Made by a program: the position numbers and the translations under genes
In this document: positions 12,531 to 25,439 of the stretch, one piece after another
How the letters are laid out: every line of letters starts with the position of its first letter
Position numbering within the stretch: the first letter of the stretch is position 1
Assembly: GCA_013399305.1 (NCBI GenBank)
Contig: VXAI01000039.1
Coordinates: 3,475,683-3,539,682 of the forward strand
Direction of reading: 5' to 3'
DNA length: 64,000 bases
Source: Rostratula benghalensis
Taxonomy: Eukaryota; Chordata; Aves; Charadriiformes; Rostratulidae
Notes under the pieces: model-generated
Database searches by the model: none
What the model saw: the letters and a program-made list of their open reading frames with translations, nothing else
What the model was told of the DNA's origin: nothing

Positions 12531-13434
12531 TGGCAGACTGGCTTCAGTGAAGGAAATACCCTATAGTTTCACTGTTGGATCATTCTTTGGGATTATGGGA
12601 AAAGCTGGTTTATCTCCACATGCTAAACAAGTCTAGAATTTCCGACTTGTTCTCTTTCCTAGATTATTAGAAAGTGATCAATACCTCACTTTCCAGCATG
12701 TTTTGGTTTGAACATTTTATGCTAGGTAAGCTCAGAGCATGGCTAGATAATTAGGCCCTTCAGGAGATGTAGGTAAGGATTTCCACGTTTATGGATACCA
12801 GATGGGTCTGGGCAGAAAAGGGTAGCTGTCAGATCCACCAAAGCAGCATTGTATAATGTATTGATGAATGGGTAGATTTTTAAGTAGATAAAAAAGATTT
12901 CAGAAATCTCCGATGTGTGGGGGGTCTTGAGTGCTTATACACACATGTAAGACCTTGGAATTCCAAGGTGTTTCACTGCTGCTTTGAACTTGGCTGTGAC
13001 TGACCAGTTACTTTGCCATAACTGCAAGATTTCAAATATATACATGGGAATAAGAAGAAAAAGGAAGGGGGGGAGTCCTGTCAAAACAAAGCTGGAAATT
13101 CTGGCCCATAAAACGCTGATTGCTCTTCCCCAATGTGCATTTAAGTAAAGCAGTTCCCTGCTGTCGTCCCTCAGTAACACTACATTGTTTCCATTAATTT
13201 GCTGGCTGGCACGTGCTGCTTTCTCCTTGTAGTTGTGATCCAGCATTGTGACATGGACAGCTGCTGGGCTGGCTCAGGCAGGGCTGGTGGGTGGTCTAGT
13301 AGGGCTTCTAGGTAGACTAGCCATCCAGTCTTGTAATTTGTCACCTTTTGCTGGCAATTGTAGTGAGGGGGTGAGGAAATGGAGGAAATGCTAGATTTTT
13401 TTTTTTTTATTTTTACTGTTTAAAATTTTTTTAA
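12531..13434. other. Unique sequence with one 18-bp palindrome
   Basis: No gene is recognised. A minus-strand frame of 103 codons at 12,935-13,246 has a hydrophobic stretch near its middle but matches no family I know. The palindrome is listed separately. Confidence 0.5.
12952..12969. repeat. Perfect 18-bp palindrome
   Basis: ACCTTGGAATTCCAAGGT reads the same on both strands with no spacer. A chance 18-bp perfect palindrome is expected less than once in a window of this size. Confidence 0.95.
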
Positions 13435-13510
13435 AAGTGCAGCTCGGCTGTTTGAGAAGAGGTCCTCCTCGTCTCACTGGCAGCTCTTCTCAAACAGCCG
13501 GGCTGCACTT
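13435..13510. repeat. 27-bp stem, 22-nt loop hairpin
   Basis: The left arm 13,435-13,461 is complementary over its whole 27 nt to the right arm 13,484-13,510. The single non-Watson-Crick position is T13,444 opposite G13,501, which would be a G-U pair in RNA, so the transcript stem would have no bulge. The loop is 13,462-13,483. Part of the left arm (TGCAGCTCGG) occurs again as a direct copy just after the right arm, at about 13,510-13,519. The hairpin sits in a local CpG-rich patch. It could be a small-RNA precursor, a template-switch inversion or a fold-back assembly artefact. No known microRNA is recognised. Confidence 0.95.
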
Positions 13511-13610
13511 GCAGCTCGGTGAGAGGCTGCGCTGCTGTTATTGCTCCCGGCTCTGTGGGAAGTTAGCCCAGGGCTTTCGTACCAGTACTTTGGCGCTGTT
13601 GCTGAAGAGT
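13511..13610. other. Small GC- and CpG-rich patch beside the hairpin
   Basis: From about 13,440 to 13,600 the sequence carries roughly nine CpG dinucleotides and is visibly richer in G and C than its AT-rich surroundings, where CpG is rare. A donor-like CTCG|GTGAGA occurs at about 13,516-13,523. Plus-strand frames at 13,437-13,625 and 13,541-13,732 (each about 60 codons, with non-ATG starts) match nothing known. It may be a small CpG-rich exon or promoter of a noncoding transcript, but nothing proves this. Confidence 0.35.
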
Positions 13611-13750
13611 TTACAGAATTTCTAAACCTGAAGGAAGCTCACACCACTTGGCCTATTTATGTCTACCAATTTGCTCAAATTCATCTGTACTTGGTCTACC
13701 TAAGTAAACAGTATAACTCAGTAATATGTTGAACCAATGCACAATAGCCT

Positions 13751-13801
13751 GTTTGTTTGGGTTTGGTTGTGGAGTCTTTTTCTGGTTTTGGTTTTGGTTT
13801 A
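13751..13801. repeat. G/T-rich low-complexity block
   Basis: Units such as GTTTGTTTGGG and GGTTTTGGTTTTGG with very few A or C. It is similar to the blocks at 9,055, 27,529 and 32,857. Confidence 0.8.
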
Positions 13802-16800
13802 GCAAGCTCTCCCATATTCGCTGGTTTACCTGATTCTGTTTGTCACACAAACTCTAGGAGACTTAAAACAGAAAACAGCGTAACATCGAATGGGAGCACG
13901 TACTTTCCTAGCGCTGGTTGGATTGGGATGTTTTTTGACAACTCCAAACAATATCAACTTTATGTCAATACAGTAGACTAAACAAAGGAAAACAATGGTT
14001 TAAGTTATTAGCTATCGAGGCTTTCTTGTTAATTATATTATTTAAACCATAAAAGCATTTATGATTAAATATAGAAACCTTAATGTACATGCTTCAAACA
14101 GCAGATAAAGGAACACTGCTGAAATTGCTTTTTGGAAACTTTGATTTGCCTGCTAGGTGAGGTCTAGTTCTTGAGGGGAGCACCAACATGTGGTGAAAAT
14201 GGAATTTTTAAAAAATTTTTTGTGTGTACAACTGGTACTCCTGATGTATGACTTGTGGACTTTGCTGGCATAAGGCTGGAAGCAAAACTTGCCTTCTTTA
14301 AGATAATTAAAAGTTCAACCTTTTTATTATTTTATTTTGTTTTCTGTAATGTCATGTTGAATATGCTTTTGGCTAGACCACTTGATTATATGGCAGTGGG
14401 TAAGAGATCTAGTCCAACTGTCCCTTACTGACAAAGATAAAAATTGTGCCCATTTCAGAAGAGCTGGGTATCGGTTTTACCACAAGAGTAGCCTTTCAGT
14501 ACTTTGTTCTTTTTTTTTTACTGTTTTCTTTTTCTTTTTTTTTTTTTAATTTATGCATCTTCAAAACTACATCTATAAAAACAGCTGTCTAACAGATGTG
14601 ATTTTAATGGAATGTAAGATTACAGTCTAATATCACAATTTACTCTAATGAAGTAAATATCAAGTACTAAATAGAAAGCAGTTTCACATGTAGAAGTGGC
14701 TGGATATTATTTTCCCATGTGCTTTGCAATAGAAAATTAGTCTTTTAACTAAATATTATTTTTTTTTAAGTCACTAGTTTCCACTTGAAAAAAAACAGAT
14801 ACAGAATTTTTCTTGTGCTTCTCTCCATTTCCTTCTCCTGCCTCCGCTAGTGAAAAGGGAACTGAGAAATTTCTATCGGGTACTTTATATGAATTAGTTC
14901 AGATGCCTCATGTCCTACACACTTATCCCAAAAGGCTGAGTTCTGTACTTTTTTTGCATCACGTTACTCCTGATAGTTTATTGCATCTGGAAAGAGAAGA
15001 ATTCCTCTAGTTAAATAAAGAGAGGGGGAGAAGAGAGGGAAGAGAAGTTACTAGTGTTCTAGTATGAGCTTGATAACGTTTTCCCATCAGACATTTTGAA
15101 GATTAAAGCTGTTTTTTTGTTTGATTGTTTGCTGTTCTCCTAGAGGTACATAATGGTTTATGTGGAACGGACTCACAGAGTTGAAAATCTATGTCTCCAA
15201 AGCCCTTTTTCAGCTGCTGTCAAATTTTGAAAGTCCCAAAGCATCATATTATCTGAAGTTATTAATATTAAATATTAAATATCTCTGGATGCCCCATAGA
15301 AGCTAGTAAGTTTATCAACATTTGTATTTGCTAGAGTAACAATAAGCTGCACCGAGGCTCTATATTCAGATATTTTGGTAAATTGAATTTGTGCCCATTT
15401 TAAGGCCGCCTTACCTTGTCAAAGAAGAAATTAAAATCAGGACTTAGTCAGGACTTAGAGGATTTATTGTTGGGAGATATCAGTAACTTTTTTAAAAAAG
15501 AAAGGTTCAGCTTCTCTGCAAAAAAGGAGAAAATATTTTGTGTTATATAAAAGATTAAATACTGAAATTTACATTCCTTAGCAGACCAGGGTGATTCAAA
15601 ATAGTTCTCAGCAAAAAACCTCCCACAGATAAAATTAATCTTATTTAATCTGATTTCCTTTCAGTCTGTAGTGAGCAACATTATTTCAATAGATTGATTC
15701 TTTCTTTCTGATTTTTTTAAGGACTTGTTTATGTTATGAACCACAGGAGGTGTGGCAAAATAGGAACAGATAAGCCAAAAGTTCTTTTAGCCAGTGCAGG
15801 CTGGGGATAAGATTTATTTTAGATTATGCAGGTACTTCAGCATCATGACATTAGTAACCCAACTCATTCAGAACTCTCCTTGAACTCCAGTCTGTTTTTT
15901 TCAACCTTAGCTGGGACTTACAAGAGCGCGATGAGTGTGGTAAGGCTTGTTCAGCTGCAAACTCGGTTTGTTACCAAGAGATGACCTATTGTTGTTTCAT
16001 TCACTAGCCACCCTTTCAGAAATTTCAAAAAATCCATAAAAGCAGGAAGGTGGGAGATCCGAGTGCTTGCTGAAAATGAAAGAAAAGCAATCCCAGCTAT
16101 ATTGGCCTATTTACAATAACCAATTCAGTGAAGGTAATCGAGCTTGAAGTCTGAAGAGCTCAAGCCTTTCAGAAAGCCTGTGGTGAGGGTCATGTGAAAT
16201 CAAGTAACATGCAGTATCATGACTATACTTTTTGAAAAGGAGTCTCATAAATTGAAAGAGAAAATGAATGAGAGTAGGGCTTTTTTGTTTTGTTCCATGA
16301 ATTACTCTTTCCCTTCCTGGCAGCAGAATCATTTGTCTTTAATAATAAGCTAAAGTCATAAATCTGTGAACCTAAATTATTCTAATTACTCTGCATTATG
16401 ACAGTTGTCAGAAGTTTCTAGGCAACATATTAGAACATAGCTTATACAGAAACTTCTATAGAAAATGAGAGAAACTGTTTTGTTGGAGGCATCTTAGTGG
16501 GGTTTACTTACAATCTGAATTATTTTAGGAATAGTATAAAATGCTACAGTTCAAAAAGCACATCATTGCACTCCACTTATTTAGGATCTTACATGCTTAT
16601 TCACATTTTTCTTTGGCTTGAAAAACAGAACTTAACTATGCACCATTTCATTTTCATTACTTAATAAATCCATATATTAGACCAACTTTGCAGCTATCTA
16701 CTGTGTTTGTTATGATAGTTTTTGAAATATTTTTCACTTATGCTTAGGGCTGACTGATGGTTAACAGGTGTAGCTCGGCAGCCTTCAAGAGTTGGAAGTT

Positions 16801-18670
16801 TTTAATTATACATTGTCCCAGACAGCAACATAGAAAGTATTTCTGAGGTTTTATTATACAGTGTTCTGAGTCCTGCCCTGTGGTATAGAAAAATATGGTT
16901 CAAATCTCTGATTTCATCCTAGATCACCTGACTTCAAACAGTCTTTAAGAATAAGGGATCTAAACCTTATCTCTGTTGCATGCGCATTTCAGGTTGAATC
17001 ATCTAGTAATAAACAGTGTGTGATATTGCGTTATGAATGGTGTTTCAGGTTTCTTATACATTACCTGAACTTTCATCGTCAGAATGCTCATCTATTGCAT
17101 TAGTCAACAACAGATCAGAGAGATGAACATGAAAGTTACTATGTTAACTGGAAAGGAAAACACAATCTGTTATCCTTGAAACACAAATGTTGATGAGAAT
17201 CATGAAAGCTTCATTTTTTTTTATACAATATTTGGTTTCTACGTAACTATAATTACTACAGTAAGTATAGTTTTGCAGGTGAAAAAGAGCTCTTCATAAA
17301 TGACTTTTTATGACAAGTAATCAGGTTAAATATAGACATGAGGCCCATTGGAAAAATGAAAGAATCCCAAATATTCATCTTGTAATTCAATTCCAATTTT
17401 TTTACAAAAGTTTTGGAAATATACCAACATGGGAACATTCAAAGAATTTTCATCTGGCAAAGTTGCTACTGATGGCCTACAAAACTCAATGGAGTTTTGT
17501 TCTTCCAGATATAACCCTTCAGCTTTGTTAGACATAAGAGGAAGCTAATAATTTGATCTTTTTAGAAAAACAAAGCCCATTGTAGCATAATGTAATGCCA
17601 ATTAGATTCAAGGTGCAACTACAGTGATCATTTATAGTTTTCTTCCACCATACAATGTTTTCTCTCTCTTATTTCGGTAATGGTCATTCATAGGCTCTTA
17701 TTACTCGGTAATGGAAACAAATATGTACTAGATCTGATTACATCCCTCCTACTTTTCTAGTTATTTACTCAATATAGTTTTCTAACTGGAGTGGAAAAAA
17801 ATGGGGCTACAACTTCACTTATTCCAGAAGATGCATTGATATACATATTATAAAGTAGAGGAAGACTGTAAAAAAGAAAAGCTAAAAGCTTCCAAAAGCT
17901 AGGATGCATTTTGTCTCTCATAAGTTTTTATGGAAAACTTTAAGTTCCCTTATGTATTCATATGCTGTCAGATATGCTTCAAAGAAAAAAAGTGGAGTGC
18001 CAAGTTCCCTTAGGATATATTTTTTTTTTTCTTTTCCTTAAAACCAAGAAAAACTGTGTTGCCAACTTAATTTCTGTTGTGAAATTGCTTCTGTGATATA
18101 TAAGAAACAGAAGTGTTTTACAGTCCAGGGAACCTCACTGTTTCTTCTATGGCATGCTGCATTAAAAATAAACAAAGTAAAAGGAGAAAACAGTGCACTC
18201 ACTTTTTCCTCTCAAAGCTATTGCACTGAGAATCATTTTTGCAGGCCATATGGACTTTCTTGGGATTTTAATAGCTGTAATGTTGCATATGCATGAAAGC
18301 TCTCTATCATTCTGCACTAAACAAGATACCTACACTTTAAATACTGGTGTGTTGATAGGCATTAAATGAATTAGCTTTAATATGGAAAAAGTATCACAAC
18401 ATGCTATAATTACCTCTTTCCACTAATCAATTGAATAGTGTTGGTATTTTATTGAATTTAAACAAATATTCTATTCTTCTATGTGTGATAACAAAGGAGC
18501 CCTAACAGTGTCTAAACATGACAAGGCAGTCTTAAATTGTATTTTCAAAAGGTTTTTTACTTTATGAGTTTTTCTATGTAGTACTGCTAGTAAGTGTGTA
18601 AACTTAATAGTGTTGAGGCTACTGAAACGCCATTCTTCTAGAGCATGCAGCTTCATGGATGTGTCCAGTC
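13802..18670. other. Unique sequence, no gene seen
   Basis: Contains T-rich runs (about 14,511-14,549), an 11-nt tandem duplication TCAGGACTTAG at 15,437-15,458 and a purine tract (listed separately). A tRNA B-box-like GGTTCAAATCT near 16,898 has no A box upstream. No coding gene is recognised. Confidence 0.5.
15017..15047 (+). repeat. 31-nt polypurine tract
   Basis: An uninterrupted run of A and G in AAAGAGAGGGGGAG-like units. It is low-complexity and potentially triplex-forming. Confidence 0.9.
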
Positions 18671-18742
18671 TTACACATACGTTATATCTGTATGTGTATG
18701 CAGATGTATGTATATGCATATATCTGTATGTGTATATGTATG
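18671..18742. repeat. TATG-rich repeat with 36-nt period
   Basis: TATATCTGTATGTGTAT occurs at 18,683 and again at 18,719, giving a 36-nt period inside a wider TATG/TGTA-rich tract. It is an imperfect microsatellite or minisatellite. Confidence 0.85.
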
Positions 18743-21700
18743 TCCTAGACTTCAGGGCCATTACTTTACCTTGATCACCGCTCTTGGATTTAACCCAGGG
18801 CTTCCCACTCTGTATCTCCCAGGTGCAATACCAGTGGAAAAGAGCACAGGAAAGGTCTGGGAGCAAGTTAATGGAAGGGCTGAAGAGTATGGAGGTCCAA
18901 ACACAAATGAAACTAGGTGTAATGAGTTCTTTAGAGCCCTTAAGGATTTCTTGTGGCTCTGTTCCAGTCCTGTAGCTACATCAACATGATGGGAAAGTAT
19001 TAACAAGGCAGATGGTATCTTAATGGTTTTCCATTGAAGACTATTGAGCAGTCACTCCATTTTGAAGGACAGAAAAGATTTTGATCTTAGTGACAAAGAC
19101 TTCTCCAACAGAAGTTAGTAAGAACAATTATGTGCAGGCATTCTTTAAATGTCTATCAAAACATGTTCCTGTGTAAGTCTGCTTCCAGTATGCTGGTGTT
19201 CTTTACACATTAGTCAATACCAGGTGGAAGCTGAACTTCACATACCTAGCTGAATAACAGTGTTCACTTTTTTTTTTTAAATGGAAGGAAAGTGCATAGT
19301 TATGAGTTAGCCTATTTGAATTCATATAGTTAACCTGTAGTACAATTGTTTTCTTTGACTCAAGTGGCCTCTGTGACAGTTGAAAAAATGTATTCCTATT
19401 TCCAAAAAATTGTGAAACACCTATAGTTCATCTATTTCATTTTAAAGGAATAAACGAGGAGGAGAGATATCCAGGTTCAGTGTCTGCTTTTAATGAGTTG
19501 CCCTGTAGTCTTTCCTTAAATTGGACTTCTACAAATTATCTCAAAAAGATACAGTTGATTCCTGGTTAGCAGTTGAATCCATGTGGATAAGCATTATGGT
19601 GAAGAGAGAACTTCCTGGAAATTGTAGTGGCTTTTTAAATGCTTTGTTTACAACTCTTGAGTCCTATTCATCTTGAGTTAAATTTCTGAGAGAAAGCTGA
19701 AGGATACTGGGTTTATTAATTCATATATACCTACTATATCACTGCAGGCATAGCTGCAACACATATTCCGGCCTAAATAGTTTAATCTACTTGTGCATTT
19801 ATATGAACAGAGCATACAAAGTATTGTGTTTGCTGTGAAATATGATCCTTCTTTTCATGAAAATATTTTATTTCCTAACTAGTCATGATGTAGGCTTTCT
19901 GAAATGAAGGTTGGTTTTGTCTAAAGAAAAAGACCACTTGTGAATTAAATGGATTTCTCATCTTTAGTCTTTAAGATTTAATTAAGATTTAATTGTTTTG
20001 ATCTATATTTAGTCTAAATCTAAAGAAAAAATTAAAACAGTTTGGTTCTATTGACCAGAATTTATAGATCTGAAGAAAATGGGGACTAATTAATGTTGTC
20101 AGGCATTTTTTTGCATTTCAGGTGTGCAGTTGTTCCTAATATCTTATAAATAATACTTCTTACCCTTTGTGATTATCACAGTGGTCTACCTTTTCCTCTG
20201 TATTCATAACAAACATCTTTTTGTTCCTAGCCATAGTAAGTATGTAAACCAAAGTATTCTCTACTACAGCTGTTTTCCCTATTCATGCTTGAAGCACAGT
20301 AGCAGTGGATTATGAATTAAGCATAATGCTTATTGTCCATTAGATATCTTTCATATGGGATTAAATAGAGTTTCAAATGAGGGAAACAGCTTGTAAGTAG
20401 TTTTACTGACAAAATCTAATGTTTCCACTCTACATTTCAGAAATTCCTACCTTTTTGAAACGTACCTATTTCTTACAAAAAGACAAAAAACACTGCTGTA
20501 GAAAGGGGGGTAAAAAAGGAAAAGTGTGTTAGGAAGTAAATATTAATGCTGACCTTCAAATGAAAAGTGCATATGAACAAAAAAAAAGTGGTAGGATATT
20601 CTAGCATACAATTCCTTGTACCATTCACTGCCTAATATTTTTCTGTTTTGATTTCATTCAATAGATTTTATAAATGAAAATGCCCAGTCTAACCATTTCT
20701 GTTTCATCAACTTAGTCTCTTAGAATATTATTAGAAGAAGGGTGTAATGATGCATAAAAAGATTGAATGGTAATTGAATGAAAAGATTGAATGGTAATGC
20801 AATAGTAATATTTTTTTCACATACAGGGCAGCTACAAAATAGGGAAAAGGTTTTGTTTCTTTTATTAAATGCTTGCTGGGTCAGTGAGTACTTCAGAAAA
20901 GAGTAGAAAGCTTCAGTCCTACATTTCAATGCTATTTGCATACATGGAAGTGCTCTAGGAACTTCTGGAGACCGTGGGTTTCAGACCATGATTGCACCCT
21001 TTCTACAACTGCTTTCAGTTAAAATGGTAGATGTTTGTGTCCCCTCCCATCCAACCTCTGCACCTAGTACTGTGAATGGAAGCCTGTTCCTACACCTGAC
21101 TTTTTGATGTTTAGAAATCTTCTTGTGGTAGGCAGTTCACGTCCACTCTTTCTTGCCCCAGTGTTGCTCTCTATAGTAATTATTCCTGCACTGAATATGT
21201 TAATAGGTAACTTTCATAGCTCTTTTCTCAATCTCTATCTTGCTCTCACAATGTCTATTTGATTAATCTGTTAGCTATTGTATTCAGGATTATTCTACAG
21301 TCTGCCTCTGGAAAGTCAGTCTTCTATAAGGACATGATGCTTCATACTACCAATTTTGGTAGTAAAATGACATAGATCTCTAACATATCCAGCACATCTA
21401 ACATACCTATGCAGGGTACAGGTAGGAGGGAAATAGACCGTACTAAATTTCCTTTGCTACTTTTTGCCAATTTTATTTTGTCACTATTTTGTTGATCACC
21501 AACAAATGGTTGGGTGTTTTGTGTTCTCATGGCACAGAAGATATGTTTTTTGCCTTAATCAGGTGGCAGCATCTTTTAATTTCAAACCATGTCATATCAC
21601 TGCCATGGATAGATATGCTTACTGTAGAAACTCAGGTACTGCTGAGTGGGTTTAAAAATGTCTAGAAAGAAGAAAATCATATGCTGGATGGAAATACTAG

Positions 21701-24159
21701 CTAAATATAATACTGAAAACATGGTATGGAAAGCAAAAACTTCTTGCTTAACATTTAATACCAATGTAGATCTCCTTCTAATGTTATTATCAGACCTCCT
21801 GTTTCTGGATGGACCTGGTGAGGATATGCTGAGAGAATTGAAAACGGGCAAGACAATAAAAAACCCCAGATCTTTAAGAATTGATATCATCTTAGCTAAA
21901 TATGAGCATTTGTTAATTAGCAATTTTCCTTAGTTTAACTGTTGAGTGCTATAGTAGAGAGTAATTGGGGTAGGGTAATGACAGCTGTATTTTTGTTAAG
22001 GACTATGATGTGAAAAAGTGTAATATTTCTCTAGTGATGTAAATGTAATTCTCTTTAATTAAGCTGATTCATAGCAATCTATGAATACAAAGGCCAGTGC
22101 AAAGGTGTCAAAGCAGCTGCTTTAGGTTTTGTTGGGAAAGAAGCCAGCCTGGCGAACCAGTGTTATAATAGTTTCCCTCATGGACCCCAATTATGAAGCC
22201 GGTGAGGCAGAGAGAAAAGATTTTTGCTATTTGTCTTTCAAACTGACTTCAGAATAGAAAGTGTCAGTGCTATGGGAGAAATACTATGGTTTTATTTTAT
22301 CGAGCTGCCCTCCATTTCAGTACTGCTCCACAGGAGAATGAAATTTGATAGATGAGGAAGAGATTGATTTTTGTGCAACTTGATATGATTATGTTTGCTG
22401 ATACTGAAAATTCCGTGTCTCTCTCAGAACCACCAGATAATATAGTTTCTGAATTGAGACAGTTCCTCCTCCCACACTTACCTTTATCACTTGGCTAACA
22501 ACTTCTCTTTCTTAACTGGTGAGAAATAGATTTCTGAATTTCTGAACTAAACAAAATTTCATAGGTGATATTTTTATTGTTGACACTAGGTATAGTTACT
22601 TAGAAATGTATTCAGATGCTTTAAGGTGGTAACTTCTAGACCACTTTCAGAGAAAATGCAAATAATTTCATGAAAATAACAATTATTTTTACCAGAGCTC
22701 TGTAACATCAAACAGAAGTTAATTTAAGCCTGTATAGCAGAGAAGATGAGAATAAGATATAAACCAGTTTTTAAATAGATGTATCAAATGTGTGCTACTT
22801 TAACAACAAGTACACGATGCAATACAATAAGGAGAGAATTTTTCTATCACTGTGAATGTCTTTATCATTACAGACAAGCATCTCTTTGTGATAAAAGAAA
22901 TTTTGTGCACTCATTTTTCTGTTCTAGGCCCTCACACAGGGCTGCTGGCCATCTCTGTCAGAAAACATTCCATGGAAAACTGATATAGTAGAAAAGATTC
23001 AAATTGTTTTCATGCATTTTCATGTGTGTCTCCCTTTTCAAATGTATAACTGTTTGCATTTGAGGTTTTGTTTTATGTTTTGTTTAAAGAGATGCTAATG
23101 ACATGGGGATAATATAAAATCATAGTAAAAAAAATCAGAAAAAAACCTATCCAGATTAAAAATAAAAATAATAAAAATATATCACATGAAGAAGGTTACA
23201 AAGTGGCTAGTGATGGGAATCTGTAATGTAATTATTGCTAGAAAAACATTCTTTTTTTAGTGTTTTTAGAACAAGGTAACATAAATCTCTTAATACCTTC
23301 TCCATCATCTCACTTCAGCTTTTCAATTATTCATATAACTTGCAATTTTTAAGCATACTTTGCAGATTACTTTGGTTGCATTCTATTTCTATCTCTGTGC
23401 TGCAATGCATATTGCTATTACTTTTATTCACAACTATTAATAATAAATGCCTATAAGTATTGCTGTTTAGGCATTGTGAAGGCAAGGGCCCTAAAATATC
23501 ATCCTATATAGCTAAATTTTTGAATGTGCGAGTAGAGAAATAATTGTAAAGCAAGGTAACAAAAGGTGTGGGCACTCTGCCTTGCATCAGGTGCCCCTGT
23601 CCCCTGCAATGTTCTCTGGACAAGGTCCTGGCTAAAGAGTACCCATGTAGTAACTGAATGTCAGATGTTCTGTGCCAGAATGTCCTGAGGAAAACTTAGA
23701 GCATAAATACATTTATTTTGGTTCTAGAATGACAGTTTGCCGTATAAACACCCCCATTAGCAGCAAAACCAAAGTGTCAAGTAAAGGCACACAGTGAATA
23801 TAAACAGCGTAGCTTTCAGCTACAAAGATGAAGAAACTCCTGCTATTGTTAGTCATGACCCCATTTTCAGTGTTAGATATCAGACATGGTCAGGCTGTGT
23901 CTCTTACATCTGAATTCTGCATGTACACAGGAACAGAAATACCTTTTATTTTTCTATTTAATTTGTTTTACAAGAAGCAGCTATTCTTCTGCATGGGCAC
24001 TGATTTCCCAAGAAGTGAAGGGTAAGGGTCCAAGATGTTGTTTTATTTTAGTATTAGATAGGTTTGTTTGGAGGAACCCTCTACGCTTTCAGCAAAAACT
24101 ACTTATCTGCTATAAATACATACTGGCTGGTGCCTAGAAAAAATGTGATCTGATCCAGT
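18743..24159. other. Unique sequence, no gene seen
   Basis: No gene is recognised. Frames at 18,645-18,989 (+, 114 codons) and 21,646-21,933 (+, 95 codons, TTG start) have no known domain. A tandem duplication at 20,757-20,804 repeats AAAAGATTGAATGGTAAT with a 24-nt period. A TTAAGATTTAA duplication occurs near 19,980. Confidence 0.5.
20757..20804. repeat. 24-nt tandem duplication
   Basis: Two adjacent copies start AAAAGATTGAATGGTAAT (20,757 and 20,781). They diverge over the last six bases. Confidence 0.9.
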
Positions 24160-25140
24160 CCAGGATCTCTTTTTGGATGCACGCTTGAGAATGCCAGGGG
24201 TGTAATCGTCTATACCTGACAGCCCATTAATTGAATGCAATAAATCTTTTTTCTCAGTCCTCATAGTTCAATTAATGACTTCTGCAAAGATACCAAAATC
24301 ACATAGTCTCAGCCTATTTTTAATAGGTAATTAATAAAGCTACAATAATACCAACTTAATAGTGAAATTACAAAGCATCCATTCATGGAACACTGGGTTT
24401 TTTATTCTCTCATACTTTTATTATCATTACTTTGTGCAAGTAGGCTGGGCAGTTTGCAGCGTGACTTAAGAAGATGAGCTAAATGCTCCAAGATGTAGTT
24501 GTCAAAGAATGGCTACCCTTTGCTTTCCATTCTCATGCGAATTTGCCATTCTGAGATGCAAACAAGCTTAGGCAGATCAAAAAGCTGCTATATACATCTT
24601 TGAGACCGACTGTGGAAGAGTCAGCAGCTAGAAACAGGAATTCCAGGTCTGATGGCATATTTCTTTAATCAGCATGAGGATTTATTTGATATGTTTCCTG
24701 ATGCAGCATATACAGTTTGATAATCTTTAGCCAAAAGTCTAGCTGTGGCGCTCTGAACTTGGTGCTGATGTGCACCGCATATAGATTGTTTAAACTAAAT
24801 TGATCTCCCCTTCCAGGTGCTAATAAGTGCTTCACAGATTTTGAAAGAGACAGATTTGCCTTTGCTGGCTATATCATTCACTCTGTTAGGCATCTAACCA
24901 GAGTTCACAATATGATTATTAAAAAGTAGAAATGCAAAAAATATTCAAGGTATGAAAAAGTAAATGCCTCCTAATGAGTACTGAAATTGAATTGAGTTAC
25001 AACACACTTGTCATTAAACATCACTGTAAATGGCACTAAGTGAACTCAGAAAGAATTATTGCTCCTTCACATTAATATTTTGACCATGGCTAATTGCTGA
25101 GGTAATGAGGGGCTCTTTTTCTGAAGGTGTCTTATGCAAC
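24160..25140. other. Unique stretch with homeodomain-like motifs; possible conserved noncoding element
   Basis: An 11-bp inverted repeat CATTAATTGAA / TTCAATTAATG lies at 24,225-24,235 and 24,267-24,277, with 31 nt between. The word GCAATAAA (24,237-24,244), resembling a posterior-HOX or CDX core site, sits just inside it. Further ATTA/TAAT words follow, including near 25,090-25,110. No repeat or coding sequence is seen. That this is a regulatory element is inference from motif content alone, and such AT-rich motifs are common by chance. Confidence 0.25.
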
Positions 25141-25439
25141 CCAGGATTGAAAAGAATTTCATAGTCCCTTCAGATGTTGAATGGATTAGAAACAGAAATA
25201 CTTCATTAACTTTTTTTTCCTTGGACATATTCCTCCTTATACTGTAGAACTATGTAGTAAGAGAAAGGAAGGAATTGGGAAAAGTTAGAACCTCTGGAAT
25301 TTCTGCCACAGCCACAGCTATGAGCAGCCTGCCTTACTGCAGCAGATTCTTCTGAGCAAATTGTTTTCTGCTGTGAGATGTCAGACAGGTGGTCTAGTGT
25401 GGACCAATAGTTTCCTTACATGCTATAGAATAAGTTGAC

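Noticed and set aside
16895..16912. tRNA B-box-like GGTTCAAATCT
   Set aside because: No matching A box, acceptor stem or T-stem closure around it.
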